Assembly: GCA_007134115.1 (NCBI GenBank)
Contig: SLLK01000374.1
Location: 1 to 6,578 of the forward strand
Source of the DNA: Gammaproteobacteria bacterium
GTDB lineage: Bacteria; Pseudomonadota; Gammaproteobacteria; UBA5335; SLRW01
Direction of reading: 5' to 3'
Length of the DNA stretch: 6,578 nucleotides
The notes under the pieces were generated by a model that saw only the letters and a list, made by a program, of their open reading frames with translations, searched no databases and was not told the DNA's origin. Each line of letters begins with the position of its first letter. Position 1 is the stretch's first letter. Below are positions 1-6,348 of the stretch, one piece after another. Made by a program: the position numbers and the translations under genes.

Positions 1-276
1 CAGTTCGCGTGCCCGGAGGACGAAAAGGACATGCTGGTTGACTCCGCCCGGCACCTCAATGACAGAATGAAAGAGATTCGCGACAGCGGCAAAGTCGTCG
101 GCATGGACCGCATCGCGGTCATGGCCGCCCTCAACCTGGCCCGCGAACTACTGGAAACACGAGATGAGCAGCGCCATGCCGGTGAAGCCGAGAGCAGGCT
201 GCGCTCCCTGAACAAGAAACTTGATTCGGTGCTCGGTCCCCAGACCGGGAACGGGCACGGGAAATCCGGGCGCTAG
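1..276 (+). CDS. zapA: Cell division protein ZapA, C-terminal part (5' truncated by window edge)
   Basis: ZapA binds polymerising FtsZ in the cytoplasm and bundles protofilaments, promoting Z-ring assembly at midcell. The reading frame is open from base 1, so the gene begins outside the window and 91 residues are visible. They open with FACPEDE, followed by a segment with SARHLNDRM and EIRDSGKVVGMDRIAVMAALN, the typical ZapA stretch joining the small N-terminal domain to the long C-terminal coiled-coil helix (LARELLETRDEQ onward). A full ZapA is about 100-110 residues, so only roughly 15-20 are missing. The last 15 or so residues are polar, Gly-rich and probably disordered. An in-frame ATG at 31 is internal and is not the start. 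The gene lies directly upstream of 6S RNA and fau, the usual gammaproteobacterial order, which supports the call. Confidence 0.93.
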   Translation, partial: QFACPEDEKDMLVDSARHLNDRMKEIRDSGKVVGMDRIAVMAALNLARELLETRDEQRHAGEAESRLRSLNKKLDSVLGPQTGNGHGKSGR

Positions 277-440
277 GAAAACCGGACTGCGGGAACTGTC
301 GCCGCGCGAACGGGAAAGGGTATTTCCCCGCCGCCGCAACCCATGTTCCCCGGGCCGGATCGCCTTCCAGGCCGCAACGGCGCCAGCCTGGCTGGACCGT
401 AGCCCCGGATGCCCGCGGTGAAGTCACCGCCTCCTGTTTG
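277..440. other. zapA-ssrS spacer with three short dyads; promoter not resolved
   Basis: This 164-bp stretch has no credible gene. Three inverted repeats are visible. The first is gggaaa/tttccc (312-317 and 323-328, 5-nt loop). The second is ccagcc-t-ggctgg (383-395). The third is gcggtga/tcaccgc (415-421 and 424-430, 2-nt spacer), which ends 10 bp before the predicted 6S RNA 5' end. None is followed by a T-run, so none is a good intrinsic terminator for zapA. I expected a sigma70 promoter just upstream of 441 but see no convincing -10 hexamer there. The RNA may therefore start further upstream and be processed, or use a poor-consensus promoter. Confidence 0.4.
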
Positions 441-628
441 GCGTCTCCTGCGGTGTACGCACGGTTGCCGGGTGGTACTCTTGAGCCTGAATTAAAACCC
501 GGGGAACGGGCGTGTTGCGGCTGTTGAGCATGTCCGCCAGCGAGCGGAAAGCCTGATGCACAACTACCGTTCCCACCTGAACCATTGGTTCAAGGTCGAA
601 GGTGACCCACGGCACTGCCGGGAGGCGC
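441..628 (+). ncRNA. ssrS: 6S RNA
   Basis: 6S RNA mimics an open promoter, binds the sigma70-RNA polymerase holoenzyme and lowers transcription from many promoters in stationary phase. The ends form the long closing stem: 441-450 pairs with 619-628, and after one bulged C (618), 451-456 pairs with 612-617. On the 5' side, cttgagcctga (480-490) matches the conserved segment before the apical arm. The apical arm is built by gttg/caac (523-526, 561-564), gcat/atgc (528-531, 556-559) and ccgc/gcgg (534-537, 544-547), with the family-typical ggaaagcct between. The bubble's 3' strand carries the characteristic hairpin tgaacc/ggttca (578-583, 587-592). The length of about 188 nt is normal. Position between zapA and fau is the standard one. 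The exact ends are inferred from pairing. Confidence 0.93.
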
Positions 629-659
629 TTCCAGTTTCTGCCCAGCCCTGGAGTCGGCC

Positions 660-1283
660 ATGAGCGCGCAGACCAAAGGCCATCTGCGTCAACGGCTCCG
701 GCGGGCACGCCGGAACCTCGGCGGCACGGCACGGCGCCTTGCGGCGCTGCGGGCAACCCGACGCGTGGCGGCCCTGCCCGAGTTTCGTCGTGCACAACAG
801 CTTGCGCTGTTTCTTTCCGCCGACAGCGAGATGGACACCGCCCCCCTGTTGCGGCTGTGCACACAGCAGGGCAAGCGGATATACCTCCCCATCCTGCGTG
901 GCGACGGCAACCGACTCGCCTTTGCCCCGTACACGCCCGGCCAGAGATTGCGGCGCAATCGTTACGGCATTGCGGAACCGGTCACCGCCGGGCCCGGACT
1001 GGCGCCGCAAAGGCTTGATCTGGCACTGCTGCCCCTGGTCGGCTTCGACAGCGGGGGACAACGCCTGGGCATGGGCGGTGGCTACTATGACCGGACCTTC
1101 GCCTTTGTGCGCAGGCACTGGCGTGGCCGCCGGCCGCGGCTGGTCGGCCTGGCCCATGAAATCCAGCGCGCGCCGGACATTCCGACCGAGCCATGGGATA
1201 TTGTGATGGATGCGGTGGTCACAGATACCCGCGTTTACCGGCGGAGCCGGAAATCCCGCCGGGGCCTGAACAAACAACCCTGA
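660..1283 (+). CDS. fau: 5-formyltetrahydrofolate cyclo-ligase (5,10-methenyltetrahydrofolate synthetase)
   Basis: This cytoplasmic enzyme (also named YgfA) converts 5-formyl-THF to 5,10-methenyl-THF with ATP, returning the storage or inhibitory folate to one-carbon metabolism. The 207-residue product is of usual length. It starts with the Lys/Arg-rich helix typical of the family. It then has FLSADSEMDT (51-60), YLPILRG (75-81), RYGIAEP (101-107), LPLVGFD (124-130) and the diagnostic nucleotide/folate-site loop GMGGGYYDR (137-145). DIPTEPWDIVMDAVVTD lies near the C-terminus, followed by a basic tail. The ATG at 660 has GGAG at 650-653, six bases ahead. The gene begins about 31 bp after the 3' end of 6S RNA, so co-transcription with ssrS, as in E. 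coli, is likely. The EVE gene follows after 9 bp. Confidence 0.95.
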   Translation: MSAQTKGHLRQRLRRARRNLGGTARRLAALRATRRVAALPEFRRAQQLALFLSADSEMDTAPLLRLCTQQGKRIYLPILRGDGNRLAFAPYTPGQRLRRNRYGIAEPVTAGPGLAPQRLDLALLPLVGFDSGGQRLGMGGGYYDRTFAFVRRHWRGRRPRLVGLAHEIQRAPDIPTEPWDIVMDAVVTDTRVYRRSRKSRRGLNKQP

Positions 1284-1292
1284 GGACCTTCA

Positions 1293-1745
1293 ATGAATTA
1301 CTGGCTGATGAAATCCGAACCCGATGTGTTCGGCATTGATGATCTGAAAAAAGTCGGCGTGGAGCACTGGGACGGGGTGCGTAACTACCAGGCGCGCAAC
1401 ATGATGCGCGACGACATGAAGAAGGGCGACCAGGTCTTTTTCTACCACTCGAATTGCAAGGAGCCCGGCATTGTCGGCATTGCCGAGGTGGTACGCGAGG
1501 GCTACCCCGACCATACCGCCTTCGACCCGGAGTCGAATTACCACGACCCCAAGAGCACGCCCGACAACCCGCGCTGGTACATGGTCGACCTGCGCTATGT
1601 GCGCCATCTCAAGCGCACCATTACCCTGCAGGAACTCAAGGCACGCCCGGAACTGGAGGCGTTCAAGCTGGTCCAGCGCGGCAACCGCCTGTCGGTAATG
1701 CCGGTCACCGCGCAGCAATGGGCGTTCATTACCGGGCTGGAGTAG
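1293..1745 (+). CDS. Stand-alone EVE-domain protein (PUA-like fold)
   Basis: The 150-residue protein is essentially one EVE domain, a PUA-like beta-barrel. Members fused to restriction or reader modules bind modified bases in nucleic acid; the role of stand-alone bacterial copies is not settled. Visible family landmarks are YWLMKSEPDVFGIDDL (3-18), WDGVRNYQARN (26-36) lining the predicted pocket, GDQVFFYHSN (45-54), GIVGIAEVV (59-67) and DPRW-like NPRWYMVDL in the middle. There is no signal peptide or membrane segment, so it should be cytoplasmic. The start is ATG 1293 with GAGGA at 1282-1286 overlapping the fau stop codon, leaving a 9-bp gap, so translation and transcription are probably coupled to fau. 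A human relative is THYN1. Family assignment is firm; the biochemical role is unknown. Confidence 0.93.
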   Translation: MNYWLMKSEPDVFGIDDLKKVGVEHWDGVRNYQARNMMRDDMKKGDQVFFYHSNCKEPGIVGIAEVVREGYPDHTAFDPESNYHDPKSTPDNPRWYMVDLRYVRHLKRTITLQELKARPELEAFKLVQRGNRLSVMPVTAQQWAFITGLE

Positions 1746-1753
1746 GCAAGCAA

Positions 1754-1780
1754 CGGGGCTGCAGGTTCAATCCAGCTCCG
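1754..1780. terminator. Weak hairpin in the EVE/SDR convergent junction
   Basis: cggggctg (1754-1761) pairs with cagctccg (1773-1780), eight pairs including one G-T wobble, around an 11-nt loop. It lies in the 36-bp gap between two convergent stop codons, where a bidirectional terminator is expected. No T-run follows on either strand, so it is not a canonical intrinsic terminator and may only mark the end of the transcripts. Confidence 0.3.
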
Positions 1781-1781
1781 G

Positions 1782-2600
1782 TTACTTCAACAAACGGCGC
1801 AGCACAGCCTGATAGCGAACCGGCATCAACCGCTGCAGGCGATCCAGGAAACGTGCATCGGCGCCGATCACCACCCGCGGGCGATTGCGCTCAATCCCTG
1901 CAACGATCTGCTCGGCCGCCGCCTCCGGCGTGGTCCGTGCAAGCTCGTCAAAGCGCGCTACAGCCTCCGTCTGATCGAGTTCTTCGTCTACCACGTAGCC
2001 GCGCACAAAACGCGCATTGCGGGCAATATTCGTCGCCACGCCACCCGGATGCACACTGGTTACACCGACGCCGGTACCCCCCATTTCAGCGCGCACCGAT
2101 TCTGTAAACCCGCGCACCGCAAACTTGGTCGCGCAATACGCCGACTGCGACGGCACGCCGATCAATCCGAACACGCTTGAAATGTTGACGAGGTGTCCCT
2201 CCCCCTGCTGCAACATGTGCGGCAGTACGAAGCGCGTGCCGTACACCACCCCCCAGAAATTGATCCCCACGATCCACTCGAAATCTTCCAGGCTGATGGT
2301 GCTGGCCAGATCAGAAACCGCCACCCCGGCATTATTGATCATGATGTCGAGTCGCCCGTGCTCTTCAAGCACCGCTGCGGGAAGGGCTTCCATCGCCACC
2401 CGGTCAGACACATCCAGGGTATGCAGGCTGACTTTGCGCCCCGTCTGTTCAACCCGGTCAGCCGTTGCACCCAGGGCCTGGCTGTCAATATCCGACAACG
2501 CCAGATCGCAGCCACGCTCGGCAAGCACCATCGCCAGGGCCCGCCCGATACCGCTGCCGGCACCGGTCACCACCGCCACACGTCCATTGAGCTTTTTCAC
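1782..2600 (-). CDS. Classical short-chain dehydrogenase/reductase (SDR), substrate unknown
   Basis: A 272-residue, single-domain Rossmann oxidoreductase. The sequence shows the cofactor motif TGAGSGIG (12-19) and an Asp at the end of the second beta strand (D37 in SDID), which favours NAD(H) over NADP(H). It also has LDVSD (62-66), NNAG (89-92), and the full catalytic tetrad N114, S142, Y155 and K159 (YCATK). HPGGVATNI follows as the usual post-catalytic segment. The C-terminal 40 residues are basic and Leu-rich, as in many SDRs acting on hydrophobic substrates, but the substrate cannot be deduced. The start is GTG at 2600-2598 with GGGAGGA four or so bases upstream; an in-frame stop lies a few codons further up, so this is the first possible start. 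It lies 86 bp downstream of ilvA on the same strand, with no obvious metabolic link to it. Confidence 0.9.
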   Translation of the reverse strand: MKKLNGRVAVVTGAGSGIGRALAMVLAERGCDLALSDIDSQALGATADRVEQTGRKVSLHTLDVSDRVAMEALPAAVLEEHGRLDIMINNAGVAVSDLASTISLEDFEWIVGINFWGVVYGTRFVLPHMLQQGEGHLVNISSVFGLIGVPSQSAYCATKFAVRGFTESVRAEMGGTGVGVTSVHPGGVATNIARNARFVRGYVVDEELDQTEAVARFDELARTTPEAAAEQIVAGIERNRPRVVIGADARFLDRLQRLMPVRYQAVLRRLLK

Positions 2601-2686
2601 TGTTCCTCCCGGGTCACGCCAACCAGATCAGCAACGTGCCACCTGATCCGGGCATAGCCCGGCGGCGGCATTGTGCTCCCAATCAT
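2601..2686 (-). other. ilvA-SDR gap with a perfect GC hairpin
   Basis: The 86-bp gap holds a perfect inverted repeat ccgggc/gcccgg (2648-2653 and 2657-2662, 3-nt loop). A second arm pair gatcag/ctgatc (2626-2631 and 2643-2648) shares one base with it. No T-run follows on the minus strand, so the hairpins are more likely a partial terminator, an RNA-stability element or a chance GC feature than an intrinsic terminator. I find no convincing promoter for the SDR gene here. Confidence 0.35.
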
Positions 2687-4222
2687 TCAGCCGGTGTTGC
2701 CATCCTGTGCGCCAAGGAAGAACGCATAGGCTGGATTATCGGTCTCCTCGGCAAAATTGTAGCCAAGCTTGTCCATGGAGGCGCGAAAGCGTTCGCGCTC
2801 ACCCTCCGGAATCTGCATACCCACCAGCACGCGGCCAAAATCGGCGCCGTGGTTACGGTAATGAAACAGGCTGATGTTCCAGTTTGGCCCCAGGTGGTTG
2901 AGGAACTTCACCAGCGCCCCGGGACGTTCGGGGAACTCGAAACGAAACAGCAGCTCATCGTTCACCTGCGGCGCCCGGCCGCCAACCATGTAGCGCACGT
3001 GCAACTTGGCCATTTCGTCGTCGGTGAGATCCACCAGTTCATAGCCTTCCTTGCGCAGGTGTGCCACCAGGGCCTCTTTCTCCTCCGCGCCATCTGTGAG
3101 CTTGACCCCGGCAAACACGTGCGCACGCGCGGCGTCCGCATAGCGATAATTGAACTCGGTGATATTGCGTTTGCCCAGATCGCGGCAAAAACGCCGAAAG
3201 CTGCCGGGGCGCTCGGGAATGGTCACGGCCAGCAACGCCTCGCGTTGCTCGCCCAGCTCGGTGCGCTCAGCCACGTGGCGCAGGCGATCAAAATTCATGT
3301 TGGCGCCGCACACAATGGAGACCAGGTTCTGGTCCCGCAGCGCATGGTCGGCGACGTAACGCTTGAGCCCGGCCAGCGCCAGCGCCCCGGCGGGCTCGGC
3401 AATGGAGCGGGTGTCCTCGTAGATATCACGGATCGCTGAACACACCGCATCCGTGCTGACCAGGACCACTTCGTCCACATGCTCACGGGCAATACGAAAG
3501 GGTTCCTTGCCCACCTGACGCACCGCCACACCGTCGGTGAAAAGCCCCACCTGTTCCAGTTTGACACGCCGTCCGGCTTTCAATGCCTCGTACATACTGG
3601 GCGCGTCGTCGGGTTCCACGCCGATGATACGAATGTCCGGCCGCAGGTACTTCACATACACGGCAATGCCGGCAATCAGGCCGCCGCCGCCCACCGGCAC
3701 AAAGATGGCGTCAATATCCGCCACACGCTGTTGCAGGATCTCCATGGCGATGGTGCCCTGACCGGCAATCACATCGGGATCATCGTAGGGATGGATAAAG
3801 GTCAGTCCCTTGTCCTCGGAGAGCTGCCGCGCGTGCTCATAGCACTCGTCGTAAGAATCACCATGCAACACCGCCTTGCCGCCCAGGCGCTTGACCGCCT
3901 GCACCTTGATCGGCGGGGTGGTACGGGGCATCACAATGGTGGCCTTGATACCCAGGCGGCTGGCCGACAGGGCGACACCCTGGGCATGGTTGCCTGCCGA
4001 GGAAGCAATCACGCCCTTCGCGCGCGCCTCTTCGGACAGGCGCGACATCTTGTTATAGGCACCGCGCAGCTTGAACGAGAAAACCTGCTGCAAGTCCTCG
4101 CGCTTGAGCCAGATCTGGTTACCCAGGCGCTGTGAAATATTGGGCGCGAGTTCCAGCGGGGTTTTCTTCGCCACGTCGTAAACGTTGGCGGTGAGAATCT
4201 TGCGTACGTAGGTGTCTTTCAT
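2687..4222 (-). CDS. ilvA: Threonine ammonia-lyase (threonine deaminase), biosynthetic
   Basis: This PLP enzyme deaminates L-threonine to 2-oxobutyrate, the committed step of isoleucine synthesis in the cytoplasm. The 511-residue product is close to E. coli IlvA (514). The catalytic fold-type II domain shows WLKREDLQ (38-45), the Schiff-base lysine K51 in SFKLRGAY (49-56), SSAGNHAQG (74-82), the phosphate-binding loop GGGGL (178-182) and CGANMNFDRL (305-314). Two C-terminal ACT-like regulatory domains follow: one begins near LLAVTIPERPGSF (330-342), the second near LLFRFEFPERPGAL. Two ACT repeats mark the long, isoleucine-inhibited form rather than the short catabolic TdcB. The start ATG at 4222 gives the usual MKDTYVRKIL N-terminus; a longer open frame upstream overlaps rpiA and is rejected. 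No Shine-Dalgarno sequence is evident. The gene is divergent from rpiA. Confidence 0.96.
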   Translation of the reverse strand: MKDTYVRKILTANVYDVAKKTPLELAPNISQRLGNQIWLKREDLQQVFSFKLRGAYNKMSRLSEEARAKGVIASSAGNHAQGVALSASRLGIKATIVMPRTTPPIKVQAVKRLGGKAVLHGDSYDECYEHARQLSEDKGLTFIHPYDDPDVIAGQGTIAMEILQQRVADIDAIFVPVGGGGLIAGIAVYVKYLRPDIRIIGVEPDDAPSMYEALKAGRRVKLEQVGLFTDGVAVRQVGKEPFRIAREHVDEVVLVSTDAVCSAIRDIYEDTRSIAEPAGALALAGLKRYVADHALRDQNLVSIVCGANMNFDRLRHVAERTELGEQREALLAVTIPERPGSFRRFCRDLGKRNITEFNYRYADAARAHVFAGVKLTDGAEEKEALVAHLRKEGYELVDLTDDEMAKLHVRYMVGGRAPQVNDELLFRFEFPERPGALVKFLNHLGPNWNISLFHYRNHGADFGRVLVGMQIPEGERERFRASMDKLGYNFAEETDNPAYAFFLGAQDGNTG

Positions 4223-4355
4223 GGCGGCTAAGGTATCATATCCGCAACGCCCGGGTAGCGCCGGGGGCCGCCCGCAGGGGCGCCGACACCTGTTTCCCGG
4301 CGACACAGACGCGTACCATGGGAGACTGCATTCAGACGACCAAGCGAGGCCCCTG
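4223..4355. promoter_or_regulatory. ilvA-rpiA divergent control region
   Basis: The 133 bp between the two start codons must carry both promoters. The ilvA-proximal end has the TATGAT described separately. The middle (about 4251-4300) is very GC-rich, with a dyad gcgcc/ggcgc (4258-4262 and 4279-4283). On the rpiA side TACCAT (4314-4319) is a weak -10 candidate without a good -35. There is no coding sequence typical of an ilv leader peptide, so attenuation of the ilvGMEDA type is not supported here. Confidence 0.45.
4235..4240 (-). promoter_or_regulatory. Possible -10 element for ilvA
   Basis: Read on the minus strand, TATGAT (5 of 6 matches to TATAAT) lies 12 bp before the ilvA ATG. A start point about 7 bp downstream would leave a leader of only about 6 nt, which fits the missing Shine-Dalgarno sequence. 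No good -35 hexamer is found at 16-18 bp spacing, so this remains tentative. Confidence 0.3.
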
Positions 4356-5009
4356 GTGTCTACTGAAAAATACAAGAAACAGGCCGCCGAAGCGGCCCTG
4401 GAATACGTCGAGGACGGTGATATTGTCGGCGTGGGAACGGGCTCAACCGTGAATTTCTTTATCGATGCCCTGGCCGGCACCAACAAACGCATTGCCGGCG
4501 CCGTTTCAAGCTCCGAGGCATCCACCCAACGTCTGCAGTCGCGCGGCATTGAATTAATGCAGCTCAACTCGACCGGTGATCTGCCCGTCTACATCGACGG
4601 CGCCGACGAGGCCACCCGCCACCGGCATCTGATCAAGGGCGGCGGCGGCGCCCTGACGCGCGAGAAAATCATCGCCGGGGCCAGTCGCCGCTTCGTATGT
4701 ATTGCCGATGAATCCAAGCTGGTAGGCGCACTGGGTGCTTTCCCGCTGCCGGTGGAGGTCATCCCCTTCGCCCGCAGCTTCGTTGCGCGCCAGATGGTGC
4801 GGCTCGGAGGTCAGCCGGCCTGGCGCGAGGGCTTTGTTACCGACAACGGCAACGAAATCATTGATGTGCACCACCTTGAAATTTCCGAACCCGGCAAGAT
4901 GGAACAAAAGATCAACAACATTCCCGGCGTAGTCAGTGTCGGCATCTTTGCCCTGCGGCCCGCCGATGTACTGCTGATCGCGGGCGCCGACGGCGTGCGG
5001 GAAATCTGA
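4356..5009 (+). CDS. rpiA: Ribose-5-phosphate isomerase A
   Basis: RpiA interconverts ribose 5-phosphate and ribulose 5-phosphate in the non-oxidative pentose phosphate pathway (cytoplasm). The 217-residue product matches the E. coli length (219). It shows the phosphate-binding GVGTGST (25-31), AVSSSEAST (49-57), and YIDGADE (79-85) with the catalytic-site aspartates D81 and D84. KGGGGALTREK (94-104) contains K94 and the general base E103, the same numbering as in E. coli. FPLPVEVIPFARS and FVTDNGNEIIDVH follow, both typical. The start is GTG 4356 with GAGG at 4346-4349, six bases upstream; the family N-terminus begins exactly here (STEKYKKQAA). The frame is open back to 4212, but that stretch overlaps the ilvA start, has no family similarity and is rejected. 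Confidence 0.96.
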   Translation: MSTEKYKKQAAEAALEYVEDGDIVGVGTGSTVNFFIDALAGTNKRIAGAVSSSEASTQRLQSRGIELMQLNSTGDLPVYIDGADEATRHRHLIKGGGGALTREKIIAGASRRFVCIADESKLVGALGAFPLPVEVIPFARSFVARQMVRLGGQPAWREGFVTDNGNEIIDVHHLEISEPGKMEQKINNIPGVVSVGIFALRPADVLLIAGADGVREI

Positions 5010-5068
5010 GCGCTACGGGCACATCAGGGACCCGCTGAGGCCTGACGAATCGATCAGAGACGCCCTGA
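5010..5068. other. rpiA / monooxygenase convergent gap without clear terminator
   Basis: The 59 bp between the two convergent stop codons contains short matching arms, tcagg (5024-5028) with cctga (5041-5045), and tcaggg (5024-5029) with ccctga (5063-5068). These could form alternative weak stems. Neither strand has a T-run after them, so I do not call an intrinsic terminator. Confidence 0.3.
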
Positions 5069-6298
5069 CTAACGGTTAATCTTCGGCTGACTGACCGATG
5101 CGCGGACCACCGGAATTTCATCGTCCTGCAAGGCCGGCATCACTTTCTTGCGCGCCAGCGCCGCCTCGATCCAGGGCGCCAGCTCATCCAGCTTTTGCCG
5201 CTCGCGGGCTTGCGCTTCGGCCTTGAATTCGGGCATGACTTCGGCCGCAAACAGTTCCAGCGATTGACGGATATGTTCGTGCTGGTTGCGCCCGGCCTGT
5301 TGCAGGAAAATCACCTGGTCCACACCGGCCTCCTGAAAACCGCGCAGATGCCGGCGCATGTCATCGGGCGTGCCAATACCCGACGAAAGCCCCGAGGCCT
5401 CGGCCTCCGCCACCACCTGCTCGGTGCGATCACCCCGCTGCGCCATATACTCACCCCACAGATTGGTGCGCCCGGGCACGGTATCCCGCGTGACCAGTGC
5501 GGCCAGGGCATAGCCAAAAAACTCGAAGCCCTCGTGACCTCGGCGTATCGCCTCGGCCCGATCCGCGTGTACCGAGAACGCGGAAACCATGGCTATATTG
5601 GGGTTGACCGCATGGCCCAGCGGCACGCATTCATCGGATTTGATGGTGTCGTAGTAAATTTTCGCCCATTTGCTGGCCTCTTCCGGGTCGACGAAGGAAA
5701 ACGCCAGCGCCCCCAGGCCCAGCGAGGCGGCCACGCGGATGGTGTCCCGGTTGGTGCAGGCCATCCACATCGGCGGATGCGGTTTCTGCAACGGTTTGGG
5801 CACAACGTTGCGACACGGCATGGAGAAATACTTGCCATCGAAGCCCGGATAGGGCTCCATCACCAGCATATTGGCTATTTGTTCGGCCGCCTCCAGGGCC
5901 ATCGCGCGCTTTTCCCTGGCCGGAATATGGAAGCCCCCCAACTCCGAACGTGTGGCCCCTTCACCTATACCGAAATCGACCCGGCCGTCGGAAATCAGAT
6001 CGAGGGTGGCCAGTCCCTCCGCAGTGCGGGCCGGGTGATTGTAGTTGGGGATCACCTGCCGGATACCATGCGCCAGCCGGATGTTACGGGTACGCGCGGC
6101 CGCCGCGGCCAGAAACACCTCCGGCGCCGAGGAGTGCGAGTATTCATCCAGGAAATGGTGCTCGACCTCCCACGCGTAGTCATAGCCAAGACGGTCGGCC
6201 AGCTCAACCTGCTCCAGTGCCTCGTGAAACAGACGCCGTTCATCACCCTGCTCCCAGGGCCTGGGCAATTGCATCTCGTAGAAAACCCCGAACTTCAT
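5069..6298 (-). CDS. LLM-class (bacterial luciferase-like) flavin-dependent monooxygenase, substrate unknown
   Basis: The 409-residue product is a luciferase-like TIM-barrel flavoenzyme; such proteins use reduced FMN and O2 to oxidise a small organic substrate in the cytoplasm. Visible landmarks are MKFGVFYEMQLP at the N-terminus, LADRLGYDYAW then EHHF (46-49, the position of the active-site His region in LuxA), LAHGIRQVIPNYNHPAR, DLISDGRVDFGIGEG (100-114), PKPLQKPHPPMWMA, and GTPDDMRRHL before the last barrel strand. A charged, probably helical tail of about 50 residues extends beyond the barrel. The start is ATG 6298 with GGAGG (6310-6306) seven bases upstream; a GTG ten codons earlier lacks such a site. 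It follows an FMN reductase gene by 50 bp on the same strand, implying a two-component system. The family is clear; the substrate is not. Confidence 0.92.
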   Translation of the reverse strand: MKFGVFYEMQLPRPWEQGDERRLFHEALEQVELADRLGYDYAWEVEHHFLDEYSHSSAPEVFLAAAAARTRNIRLAHGIRQVIPNYNHPARTAEGLATLDLISDGRVDFGIGEGATRSELGGFHIPAREKRAMALEAAEQIANMLVMEPYPGFDGKYFSMPCRNVVPKPLQKPHPPMWMACTNRDTIRVAASLGLGALAFSFVDPEEASKWAKIYYDTIKSDECVPLGHAVNPNIAMVSAFSVHADRAEAIRRGHEGFEFFGYALAALVTRDTVPGRTNLWGEYMAQRGDRTEQVVAEAEASGLSSGIGTPDDMRRHLRGFQEAGVDQVIFLQQAGRNQHEHIRQSLELFAAEVMPEFKAEAQARERQKLDELAPWIEAALARKKVMPALQDDEIPVVRASVSQPKINR

Positions 6299-6348
6299 AC
6301 AAACGCCTCCAGTCACGCCCCCGATCACAACGCACGGATCCCGGGTAC

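Noticed and set aside
312..328. gggaaa/tttccc hairpin as a rho-independent terminator of zapA
   Set aside because: The stem is only 6 bp and is followed by ccgccgccgc rather than a T-run.
131..427. Small open frames across the zapA end and the spacer before 6S RNA
   Set aside because: They overlap zapA in other frames, are Arg/Pro-rich, lack ribosome sites, and the spacer is better read as regulatory DNA.
564..1277. 237-codon open frame antisense to fau
   Set aside because: The opposite strand encodes a clear cyclo-ligase with the GMGGGYYDR motif; this frame also runs into 6S RNA and shows no family features.
1454..2107. 217-codon open frame on the + strand spanning the EVE end and part of the SDR
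   Set aside because: It is out of frame with EVE, antisense to the SDR, and made mainly of Arg/Pro/Ala residues with no motif.
2636..3439. 267-codon open frame on the + strand opposite ilvA
   Set aside because: It is antisense to the IlvA catalytic and ACT domains, with low-complexity His/Gln/Ala composition typical of a shadow frame.
4212..4355. 48-codon N-terminal extension of rpiA
   Set aside because: It overlaps the ilvA start and the divergent promoter region. GTG 4356 has a ribosome site and matches the family start and residue numbering.
4223..4567. 115-codon N-terminal extension of ilvA
   Set aside because: It runs antisense through rpiA and its control region and has no similarity to threonine deaminase. 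The ATG at 4222 gives the family N-terminus and length.
6299..6328. GTG at 6328-6326 as the monooxygenase start
   Set aside because: It would add ten Gly/Val-rich residues. The ATG at 6298 has GGAGG at ideal spacing and yields the conserved MKFGVFYE start.
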